NCBI GenBank assembly: GCA_018292915.2
Contig: JACVVK020000017.1
Span: 140,001 to 204,000, forward strand
Direction: 5' to 3'
Source of the DNA: Batillaria attramentaria
Taxonomy: Eukaryota > Mollusca > Gastropoda > Batillariidae
DNA: 64,000 bases
Shown here piece by piece: positions 13,416-22,451 of the stretch. Both the position numbers and the translations under genes were made by a program. The notes beneath the pieces were generated by a model. That model was not told the origin of the DNA. It searched no databases and saw nothing but the letters and a program-made list of their open reading frames with translations. How positions within the stretch are numbered: position 1 is the first letter of the stretch; each line of letters begins with the position of its first letter.

Positions 13416-15048
13416 ATGTGTGTGTGTGTGTAATCCGGTTTTTAAAACGGAATGGACTCTTATTTTTAGTCATCCTACTGTTAATATTAATACCATTATT
13501 TAGCCTGATTTATAATCGGAATTACTAAGCGTATACTTTTATGTGTGATATTCTTAACCTTATTTTATATTGTGCAGAGCGGCCACCAGAAGAAAATTTT
13601 CCGGTTTCTTAACTGGATAATAAAGATGTTTTGATTTGATTTTGATTTGATTTGATTCCGAGGAGGAAACGCACCTTTTGAGGGAAGGAAAATTTTCAGC
13701 CAAAGGTGGAAATTTGCCAAATCATGGTGGAAAGTTTTGAGCCTTGATAAGAGCGTTCACAAAACATTAACAAATATGTGGTGTGACGTGTCGTTTCCCT
13801 TCCAGTTCCAGTTGTACATTGACCGCTAGGACCTTCTAAAAGCCACAATCTTTCAACAAGGACGACGACAACCACAACCAAACTGAGAGTACATACACTT
13901 GGGAACACCATATTATTTATTCATTAATAATGATTATGAAGGAAAAACAAAATGACACAGTGTTCCCAATAACGCATAGGTGTGCGTACTTGTATGCACA
14001 AAACTCTCAAATTGACGCACAAATTTGAAAACAGAGTGTCACAGGGGACGTACGTTTTTTTATTTTTGTCTCAGAGTCTTGATAAACAAAAAGTGATCTG
14101 TGGCGAGCAGCGGACACTTGCAGCCGCTGAGCCACTGTGCATAACAGACAGAATTTGAATGGCGCACTCTCAGACACTTTTTATCAAATCATAATGCTCT
14201 ATTGGTAAGTGTGCGGGTTTCTCGCCTTGCCTATTTCATATGGCTGACACGCTACAATTCACAAACATCTCTCCTACCTGAATACTTTTGTACACAACAA
14301 CAAATGGTTTTGACTTTCAAACCTTTTAAACCATAAGACCATGGACCCTAAGAATTTACAAAAGGACCCTCAAAAATACGGACAGAGGGTTCCAAGGACC
14401 CTTGTATTTTGGAATCACAGGGACCACTGACAAATTTAGAGTAAGGATGAAATGAATATGTTGTGTCTTTTTCATACCATTACCACCGTACCAGTTTAAC
14501 ACTGGTCACAATACCTTCTGAAAGACACATTTTTAAAAACAAAAAACCCATGTTTAGAGTACATACTCTTCAGAGCACCAGCATTATATTTTCTTGAGAG
14601 TAACAAATTGAGACATACCGAAAACCAACTATGGGGTTTGCCTTGCACACACTGCACTTGCACTCGTGTTTCACTGCAAAACAAAATAGATTTCAATTTT
14701 TATTGAATCTTCACAGAAAAATTACCAACACAAGTGTTCATATCCCGTCTGGGTGTTAGTACAATAAAAGCAGTTTTCATGAGTCAGTTCTGTTGAATTC
14801 CATTTGACCGACGGGACATTTTTTGCTCACGCGCTACACAGCACAGAGACGACTGATCTGATCTGATGTGTTAGTAAGTCAGTGTAAGTGGTGCCTGTTA
14901 GAATACAGTACAACACAGCTTTATAGCCTGCAATGCAGAAATTGCGTTCAGGTTCAACAGTGAATGATTATATCATAATAATAAATAATAATAATACATG
15001 GCTTTTATAGAGCGCTGTTCTCCCACTTCAAGGACTCGCTGCGCTTCA

Positions 15049-15095
<47 letters not shown>

Positions 15096-18000
15096 TTTAC
15101 ATCCCCTCCGCTTACATACAATTTGGCAGTGCAACGAACTCATGATGCACACAGACACTGAGGCTTAACAGAGGTTTAGCTGTCAAAGGCTTGGCGGAAG
15201 AGATAGGTCTTCAGATGCGATTTAAACAGAGGCAGTGAGGTCTGAAGGCGGAGTTCGATTGGCAAGGAGTTCCAGACAGTCTATCTTCCTTCAAGATGAA
15301 AAAAAATTTTAATAAATGCAGAAAATAAACATACCAGATAACATTTATCATTTACAATCTAACAGACTGCAGCGTGTAATAGGCTAATACCTGTCTCTGC
15401 TGCCGTGAGACGATGCAGTGTGGGAAGCCAGATGAACGTCTGTGGCTCTCGCATTAACCAGGTGTAAAACCCCTTTTCAGGAACACCATCACCTAGCGTC
15501 CCTGCCTGTAAAAAGCAGGAGTAAGTCAAGGTACGTGTCAAATTCTAAAAGAAATAAATTAAACAACCAAAATAATTGTTAACACCCTACAGTTACAGCC
15601 CTGCATGTCCAACATTTTTCTTCATCTTTTTCTCGCGAAACGACGGAGAAACAACAGAAAAACATTTTTTTTAAAACAGTGGAAAGAGGCCTAGGGGCCG
15701 CATAAAAAAAAAAATATGCCTGAATGATAGGTGATACATGTACTAATAAATTGTCCTGCTTGTCCCACTTTTTTTTTTCATTTGCCTCAATGGTGGAACA
15801 GCAGAAATTGCTCTAGATGCAGCGGAATTCCACCAAACAGCAGAAAAAAATTCATGCCTGCAGTTTGTCTATTCCTGTTTCCTCCCCTGTGTAGGAACTT
15901 CTTTTTTTGCCAGCTCCCTTTTAGTCAAAACATCAAACTTTTATTATAGTTTTAACAGGTAGGGCCAGTCAGTATTAATTTATATCAACTCTGCGGGTTT
16001 TGTCTTACTCACCACTGCAAACTTTTATTATAGTTTTAACAGGTAGGGCCAGTCAGTATTAATTTATATCAACTCTGCGGGTTTTGTCTTACTCACCACT
16101 GCAAACTTTTATTATAGTTTTAACAGGTAGGGCCAGTCAGTATTAATTTATATCAACTCTGCGGGTTTTGTCTTACTCACCACTGCAAACTTTTATTATA
16201 GTTTTAACAGGTAGGGCCAGTCAGTATTAATTTATATCAACTCTGCGGGTTTTGTCTTACTCACCACTGCAAACTTTTATTATAGTTTTAACAGGTAGGG
16301 CCAGTCAGTATTAATTTATATCAACTCTGCGGGTTTTGTCTTACTCACCACTGCAAACTTTTATTATAGTTTTAACAGGTAGGGCCAGTCAGTATTAATT
16401 TATATCAACTCTGCGGGTTTTGTCTTACTCACCACTGCAAACTTTTATTATAGTTTTAACAGGTAGGGCCAGTCAGTATTAATTTATATCAACTCTGCGG
16501 GTTTTGTCTTACTCACCACTTGCACACAGCTATTGACTGCTGCTGCCACATTTTTTCCAAATGCTACACTCTCCCGCAACAGGTCTGGAATCTGTTATCA
16601 ACATCAAAACAGAAGAATTATATGATTAGCTAGCACATGTATTGATTTGATGCCTAGTGCCTTACTCAAAATGACAACAACAACAAAAATGCACACAGTG
16701 TTTTTTTCTAAAGACAGAGATCTATTACTATATATATACTTATTTACATTATCACCGCATCCTGTTTTGCCATTCTTAAAATGTGCAGCAGATACTGCTT
16801 AATTTTGCTGACACAGTTTCTTCTTCCAAATTCAATATATGCTGTCAGTTTTTCCATTCCCAACTCTTTGCATGCTTGTCTGGGGTTAAAAGAATTGATT
16901 AAAAAAAAAAAAAAAAAAAAATTTGCTTAGAGTTATGGAAAAATGTCTAAAGCACTTCAGAAAATCATATTCATAATCAATCACAAATAACAGTACAGTA
17001 CCTGTACTAGGTCCTGAATCAGGTTGATGAGGTGCTCCTTGCTCATGTAACCATGACCCGTCTGCATCTCTTTAAAGAAATCTGGACAAAAGAAAAAAAA
17101 ATCAATATCACAACAAAACAGACATAATCCTGCATATCTGCCAAAGAAATAAAACAATTAAAATTTTTTTTTTAAATATCGCTTTATATGCATTCGTAAA
17201 AATGCTCGTATAAAATTTGTATTTGTTTAAAATTTACTCTGGAACTGACAGATGGATAGCGTCCTTCCAAAAAGTACCATGTCTTTTCTTCAAAAAAAAG
17301 AAAAAAATAGACAACAGCAGAGCAAACCCAGACAGAAACCTATTACAACAATCTTCTCCACAAAAACAACAACATACAGCTCTCCTCGGAAGAAAATGCA
17401 AGAAAAACAAAATAACAGTCACAGAACAAACAACTGAAGTGTGAACACAAAACACAGAATACACATGAACTGAGTACTTACACTGATACTTCTCTGACAA
17501 GGTGGCACCACTCAAAGCAGCCAGCGCCAGTTTCACACCTTTGATCTTCATGACCCCTGACCTCTCACTGTTGGAACACAGCCCAAACACCCTTATCATT
17601 ACACCCACATTTAGAAAAGAACAAACCACTGAAGTGTGAACAAACCAAAAAATAACTTATGAAGCCAGGGAAACACATAACATGTATCACATCAAATGCA
17701 CTTGGAATAAAACACTTCACCTTTGTACAAACTGTTAAAATTAAGAAAACAAATCTCTGCATGCAGGCTCGGGGAATTACTGAGGAAAAAACTACTGAAA
17801 GCAGTGAAACCTAGGCTGGGGTGCAGAGGCAGCGCCTTGCTGTGGGAACACAATGCCCCACATAACACAACAAATTTTTAGCATTTTTAAAGGCATTTAG
17901 TAGCCTCTGCTGGCACCCAAATTATGTATAATTCTGCCTTGCCTGTGATACTGACATGCAAGTCTTCAAAAATGAAGTTAGACATTACATACAGTGTACA

Positions 18001-20979
18001 TATATCACGATAGTGTGTGCAACGTTTTTCCTCCTTCCTTTTTTTTTTTTTTTTTTTTTTTGACTGAAACTTAGATTTTTTTTTTTTTTTTTTTTGCTGA
18101 AAGGAGAGAAAATTTGGCTGAAAACTGCCATAAAACTGAAAATTCCCCATCCTGTGCATGGAGTGCTGGAGTCAGGAAAAACACCCAAACAAAAACTGTA
18201 GTGACACAGTCATGGCAGTAGAACTAGAAATTACATTAGATAATTACATACATGTATTATTTATGCACCAGCATTGATTTGGCGGACAAACAGCACCAGA
18301 AAACCTAGTGTTTTGCCATGATAGAACTGGCATAGCAATACTGCCATACTGACAAACTCCCTGACCACACGAGAACTGATACACTAGTACAAGTTTGCAA
18401 ATTGAGAACTAAGTTGATAATTATGCCTATTTGTCTTAATTACAAAAAAAAAAAAAAACCAACAAACACCAGCACAGAAATTGCAGGATAAAAATTATAT
18501 CTAAAATATTTGTCAGTAATTTTTTGTCTGATGTTCCACGGATTTCTGCAATTTTGCGAATGTTTGGGGAGTTCTGAACACAACAGGAGACAAACTCACG
18601 GGTCAAACAAATTGAGCAAGTAGTTCAGCAGCAGCTCAGACGCTACATCCTGACGAAAGGCATCAAAGTGTCGAAAGTCTGATGTGTGGAGCATATCCAG
18701 CAGAATCAACTGCAGGGTCTGACAGTCCACCATTTCTCCACACCCTGGGGGAAACCCATGGTCTTCGAGTACTGACTGAAGGCACTGGAGGGACAGCAGA
18801 TGCACTGAAAGCGAGGAAAAATAGCCAAGTCACAAAACAAACTATGTGTAGTAAACTACATACAACAGCAGTAAGTGCTGAGAAGCAAAAGTTACCGTCA
18901 ACAGCTGCTGTCTGTAGACTTTATGTAATACTGAAGAAAGAGAAATGAAAATAAAACTTTAATTCAACAATTTTTACTGTAAGAAAACTTCCATAATCAT
19001 CTTTTTCATGTTATTAATATTATTATCAATCAGACTGTTATAGACTCAGAATGCCTGAAATCAGAAACTGAGAAAGTAAACACACAGTACATGTACATGA
19101 AAAGTTGCACAACTGTGATCAAAGGTCTGAATACTTACAGCCAAACTTCTTCTGAAGATGCCGCAACTTCAAAGCTGTTCTGTATGCTGCATAGTGTACA
19201 TCATGATACTGATCTGCAAAAAAATCAACCAAAAAACTCAAAAGACCAGCTTTTAGCTCAATGGTCTCAAACTCAAAGAACTCAGCTGCAACTAACTACA
19301 AGAAAAAAGTCTTTAAAAACACAGCAGCAGCAGCTCAGACGTTACGATGTTGATGAAAAGCATCAAAGTGTCGAAAGTCTGACATATGGATCATATCCAC
19401 TTAATTGTGACTTATCCAGCAGAAGCAATTGCAGGATCTGACAAAAAGTCTGAAAATAAAAAACAACCCCCCAAAAAAACAAAAAACAGAAAATAAAAAT
19501 AAGGCCAGCGACTTACCAAGTTCTTCAATGATCTTCATGTAGTAGGGGTGATCCCATGTGGAAGTCCCAAGAGATTCGCTGCTTACATAATGACAAAATT
19601 GTGAATAGAAATGAATACATGTATGTAAAAACTAAAATACAAGTGCACAAAGTACTGTGAAGCTGCATAAACATGATGCACGGCTTACACCTGTAGGGCT
19701 GTATGTACAGAGGTGCCAATCGCCAAGTGTTTTACAGTACTGTTTTCGGTTCATGCACAGCTGTACAAGTTTCCTTATGATCCTTTTGAAACATATTTGA
19801 AATTTGTCTCGTGAGTATTTTTTGTGACTGAACCATATTTCCGCATTTAACTGAGTAAGTGGAAAATAATACGGCCAATCCGTACTAGTTGGCACCTCTG
19901 TAATAAATTTTTTTGCACAAATCTGCATGAGAAAGCAACCTTGAAAATGAAAAATCCCCGCTGACTCAGTCACTGAGTCAGTGAGGGATGCAATAAGCAT
20001 GTAGTATCATCTTATTTAATGAGAAGTGCTGTGCAAATTGTATGTCACATGATGAAAACATTAGCAGAAACTAGAGACTGTACAAGCAATAGCACTGTAA
20101 ATGTAATAGCAGCAGGATCAATTTATGAATTCACAAAAACACACACCTGGCATAGTATGGCACACCACGGTCTGTTTCTCTCCATTCCCAACCCTTTACA
20201 CAATTCCCTGGAAAACAGAAAAAAACACAGCTTACAGTTGCAGAGATTATTTGTTTTTATTCACACACTCAAGTAAGAAACTTAATCATATAAATTTATA
20301 TAGCACTGACTCAGTGTCAAACAATAACAATTGATGATGTGTATTTTCTTCCTTGAATTAAAATTCTAGCCAAACTGCAAGATTGCCATGGCAAGAATAA
20401 TCACTCAAGATGCAGTTGCTGGACCTTATTTCATGCTTACTACAACTTACAAGACTAAGCAAGTTCCGAAGTTGTGTCTATGACAGTGACTGGTATGGCT
20501 AGTACGAGCCTAATGACATTTTCACCCCGAGGTGTGTTGTGAACAAGAATTAATGAGTTCTGCTGTGTGCGTGACTCAACGCTGCTGACACGACTTTGCA
20601 GGGTCATACTGGTCTGAAATCCCAATGGGCGTAGATTACTGTGTTTTCTGAACTGCGTTTGTACCCTGATACGATTAGTGTTACTGTTAGTGGTTGACGT
20701 GAAAACTCCAAACCAAGTATAAACTGTCACAAAAACACTACTGCGTAAAATAACATAACAAACGTAGCATAGCCTGCTGTTTTCGAAAGCAAAGGACAAA
20801 GAAAGGCGTGGAAGCGAACAAACACCATCAGAGAATATCGATCGCTCTCTGCAGCGCAACAACATTGCGTGATGCATACATACATGTACAGCGGATTAGG
20901 CACAGATGTTCAGGGAGAGTAATATCACTGAAACAAGTAAGAACATACCATAATCGTCGTCTGATTGCAATGGAGACAT
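5223..20979 (-). CDS. dystrophin-family protein (WW, EF-hand region, ZZ finger), 18 exons
   Basis: Exons (high to low): 20979-20949, 20207-20147, 19578-19517, 19213-19139, 18804-18600, 17567-17482, 17081-17002, 16591-16517, 15505-15391, 14673-14619, 12464-12353, 11895-11765, 11036-10817, 10296-10211, 10076-9851, 7814-7664, 6510-5752, 5341-5223. They sum to 2649 nt, a predicted 882 residues plus stop, with consistent phases and GT/AG borders. The ATG at 20979 gives [10 protein letters not shown]. Residues about 14-44 are a WW domain (GWEW, VPYY, STWDHP). Residues 52-260 match the dystrophin EF-hand region ([41 protein letters not shown]). Residues 264-312 are a ZZ finger with Cys pairs CSVC, CLQC and CQDC. 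A short Leu-rich helix ([17 protein letters not shown]) lies near 455-475. The rest is Ser/Thr/Pro-rich, ending in a helix like the dystrobrevin C-terminus. By family it should bind a dystroglycan-type partner at the membrane; dystrotelin, DRP2-like or a short dystrophin are all possible, so no symbol is given. Confidence 0.9.
6696..6744 (-). pseudogene. relic duplicate of the exon 16 3' end and donor
   Basis: This 49-nt segment matches 7645-7693, which spans the 3' end of exon 16 (7664-7814) and its donor, with about 7 mismatches. The donor GTAAGT of the real exon is ATAAGT in the copy, so the site is dead. The copy lies in the intron between exons 16 and 17, about 10 nt from a hAT-like insertion at 6754. 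Confidence 0.65.
6754..7245. mobile_element. non-autonomous hAT-like DNA transposon, 492 bp
   Basis: The element begins TAGAGTTGCG and ends CGCAACTCTA, a 10-bp terminal inverted repeat, and is flanked on both sides by the exact 8-bp duplication TTCCTCAC (6746-6753 and 7246-7253). Subterminal regions at both ends are dense in TATCGCGATA-type motifs, plausible transposase-binding iterons. An 8-bp duplication is typical of hAT elements. No transposase reading frame is present. Confidence 0.9.
7920..8268. mobile_element. MITE family A, copy 1
   Basis: Ends are CAGGCTGGGGAATT and its inverse AATTCCCCAGCCTG. Flanks AAAATT (7914-7919) and AAAGTT (8269-8274) look like a 6-bp target duplication with one change. 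The body is similar throughout to copies at 17764-18154 and 44543-44911. It lies in the intron between exons 15 and 16 of the dystrophin-like gene. Confidence 0.85.
8631..9215. repeat. minisatellite, 72-bp unit, about 8 copies, with internal palindrome
   Basis: The unit containing CGACATGACTACACC recurs every 72 bp from 8631. Each unit carries the inverted repeat TACACCTGCTACAGGTGTA, pairing a CACCTG with a CAGGTG E-box core. Because 72 is divisible by three, two minus-strand frames stay open for 250-300 codons; these are by-products of the repeat. Units differ mainly at AACAGCC versus AATTGCC. It lies in the intron between exons 15 and 16. Confidence 0.95.
9321..9822 (+). mobile_element. SINE family A (tRNA-derived head), copy 1, about 500 bp
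   Basis: The head reads GTAGTGTAGTGGTTAGCACT (box A type), with GGTTCGAATCCC (box B) about 40 nt later, the pol III promoter layout of a tRNA. A long body and an A-rich 3' end follow. The same sequence is found inverted at 45981-46486 and again at 63799-64000, so this is a dispersed family and not a tRNA gene. Confidence 0.9.
11104..11263. mobile_element. short GC-rich element bounded by TTAA
   Basis: The segment begins TTAACCTTTACACATCG and ends CGATGTCAAAGAGTTAA. The ends are imperfect inverted repeats, and TTAA at both edges suggests a piggyBac- or Kolobok-type target. The body is rich in CGCG motifs, unlike the AT-rich intron around it. Its end AAAGAGTTAA is shared with the palindromic element at 34528-34619. 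Confidence 0.5.
12580..12980 (-). mobile_element. SINE family B (tRNA-derived head), copy 1
   Basis: Read on the minus strand, the copy starts GGGGCGGTCGGTGGTCTAGT, then GGTTAAGAG and a box B GGTTCGAGTCCC. It ends in a GCGCTTTGAGC...GTAAAGCGCCTATA block and an ATT microsatellite tail. A second copy lies at 45481-45895. The 3' block resembles the tails of CR1/L2-like LINEs in this window. It lies in the intron between exons 10 and 11 of the dystrophin-like gene. Confidence 0.9.
13080..13240 (-). repeat. interspersed repeat fragment, family shared with 41881-42075
   Basis: On the minus strand this segment shows blocks also found at about 41930-42030, including CTTCCTCTGAAGCA, an AAATGCAC motif and CCTAGCATAG. 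A third related stretch may lie at 57920-58110 (GACTAAACTCTGTGCA). No clear terminal repeats or protein are visible, so the class is unknown. Confidence 0.4.
13335..13431. repeat. (TG)n microsatellite, interrupted
   Basis: TG repeats interrupted by CAGTG and AATG units. Open frames through it encode only Val-Cys runs. It lies in the intron between exons 10 and 11. Confidence 0.95.
13440..13645 (+). mobile_element. possible retroposon 3' end with TTGAT tail
   Basis: The segment ends CCAGAAGAAAATTTTC ... AATAAAGATG followed by a TTTGAT repeat. A similar stretch (CAGAAGAAAATTTTCTGCC ... AATAAAGTTA with TTGAA repeats) occurs at about 52398-52455. The shared sequence upstream of a pentamer-repeat tail suggests a retroposon family. 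No coding part is present in either copy. Confidence 0.45.
13958..14429. mobile_element. possible non-autonomous DNA transposon
   Basis: The left end CAGTGTTCCC and right end GGGACCACTG are inverted with one mismatch, a little over 470 bp apart. The right part has GGACCC-rich blocks like those at 22260-22340 in the element at 22242-23093. Flanking duplications are not clear, so the limits are tentative. Confidence 0.35.
14985..15300 (-). mobile_element. 5'-truncated CR1/L2-like LINE 3' end
   Basis: Minus-strand translation gives [20 protein letters not shown] and [10 protein letters not shown] then a stop, the standard C-terminus of CR1/L2-type reverse transcriptases. After an (AC)n tract, a GCGCTCTATAAAAG block and an ATT repeat tail complete the 3' end. 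It lies in the intron between exons 9 and 10 of the dystrophin-like gene. Confidence 0.8.
15935..16522. repeat. minisatellite, 84-bp unit, 7 copies, containing a splice donor
   Basis: The unit starting AAACTTTTATTATAG recurs at 15935, 16019, 16103, 16187, 16271, 16355 and 16439. Each unit includes TTACTCACC, which on the minus strand is GGTGAGTAA, the same donor used by exon 8 (16591-16517) at the edge of the array. The array therefore puts several donor-like sites in tandem inside the intron between exons 8 and 9. Confidence 0.95.
17764..18154. mobile_element. MITE family A, copy 2
   Basis: The element runs from CAGGCTCGGGGAATT to AATTCCCCATCCTG and is flanked by an exact 6-bp duplication TGCATG (17758-17763 and 18155-18160). 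The body matches copy 1 at 7920-8268, with two poly-T expansions. It lies in the intron between exons 5 and 6 of the dystrophin-like gene. Confidence 0.9.
19325..19446 (-). pseudogene. relic duplicate of part of exon 5
   Basis: The stretch shares CAGCAGCAGCTCAGACG, then GCATCAAAGTGTCGAAAGTC, then CATATCCA and CAGGATCTGACA with exon 5 (18600-18804). The copy has an extra block of about 19 nt and several substitutions that break the EF-hand reading frame. It lies in the intron between exons 3 and 4, upstream of the true exon in transcription order. Confidence 0.75.
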
Positions 20980-21378
20980 AACTGCGACGCTCCCACCGTT
21001 GCATTCAATGTCTTGTGTGCAGTAATCATGCAGCACCTTCCCCGATTTTCATGGCATTTTCGGCTTTGTTTCCATTTTCTCCTATTTGAATATCGAGCCA
21101 GGAACGACCACCCGCCCCGTTTAGGCAGAGCTACATCAAATTGCCGCAAGGTGTTCGAAAAATTGCAACAATGAAGAACTATTTGTAGATATTTTCAAGA
21201 CAACTTTCTGCATAAAGAAATGTTGCTGCTCCTAGTTTGAGAGTGCTTCAAAAGTGATATTCGTGCAAACGTAAATAAAACAAAATATTGGTTTATCTTG
21301 CAAATTTTGTGTAACTTGTACTGAATCAATACTTTTTCCGGTGGACTTGCCGCATGCGCATTTGGTAGCGAAAGCAGC
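20980..21378. promoter_or_regulatory. shared head-to-head promoter region
   Basis: The start codons of the minus-strand dystrophin-like gene (20979) and plus-strand PPIE (21379) lie 399 bp apart, so both promoters and 5'UTRs fall here. Near PPIE there is an ETS-type TTCCGG (about 21336-21341) and an NRF1-like CGCATGCGCA (21351-21360). No TATA box is evident at the expected distance for either gene. Site assignments are by eye. Confidence 0.55.
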
Positions 21379-21577
21379 ATGGCGTCTTCCTCCAACAACA
21401 AACGAATGGTTTACGTTGGTGAATATCTTTTGATTCTCGCCGTGTTTCGTTGAAAATGAAATTTAAATCGTTATTTAAAAAGGATGTGCGTAGATATGTG
21501 CTGTTCCTTGTTATTGGATCTCTCGATTTTGAAAACCACTCTCTTTCCCCCTCTCTGTATTTCACACACAAGACGCC

Positions 21578-21612
<35 letters not shown>

Positions 21613-22397
21613 CTTATATTGAATAAATTTCATGTGGTGACACCAGAGCTGCACGTGCTGCAAATAAGTACGCCTAGTTCTTCAGCAATTTCAGCAGCAT
21701 TTTCTGTTTCAAGGTGGTCTGGCAGAAGAAGTTGATGACAAAGTATTGCATGCTGCATTTCTACCCTTCGGTGACATCATTGACATTCAGATACCACTGG
21801 ACTATGAGACAGGTAATTTGCACCAATATATAAACCCATCCTATTATTGTATCAAAGCATTAGTTCACCCGACATTCTTCTTCTTCTACCTGCTCACAAT
21901 CAACTGATTGATTATTATAGCTGTGGGGTGGGGGTCTGCGCGAATGAGGAAGGGGGGGGGGGGGGAGATGGGCGGGGTGTTATTAGGGTGGGGGGGTGGA
22001 AGATGGGTGGGGTGTTATTACTGTACTCTTGACACAAAAGTGTCAAGAGTGCTGGCCGTTGCTACCTCTGCAAGTAGACTGTTCCAGTCCCAAATGGTCT
22101 TGAGAAAGAATGAGGACTGGCGGTAGCTGGTGCGGCATTGTATTTGTTGGAACTGTAGATGATGTCCTCTTCTCTGCCTGACATTAGCAGACCTAACGCT
22201 CCATCTCTGAAAAGCCCACTTTTCATTAAAATAATAGTATGCAGGGCTCCCTAAAAGCTACAGACCTAAAGGGTCCACCGACCCCCAGTTCAAAATTTTA
22301 GGGGGTCTTTGTACCTCCACTTTCAATATTTAAAGGGTCAGAATCATTTCTCAAATTTTAGTGCATGGAATTATAAATTCAGTAAATACGGCTGAAC

Positions 22398-22451
<54 letters not shown>

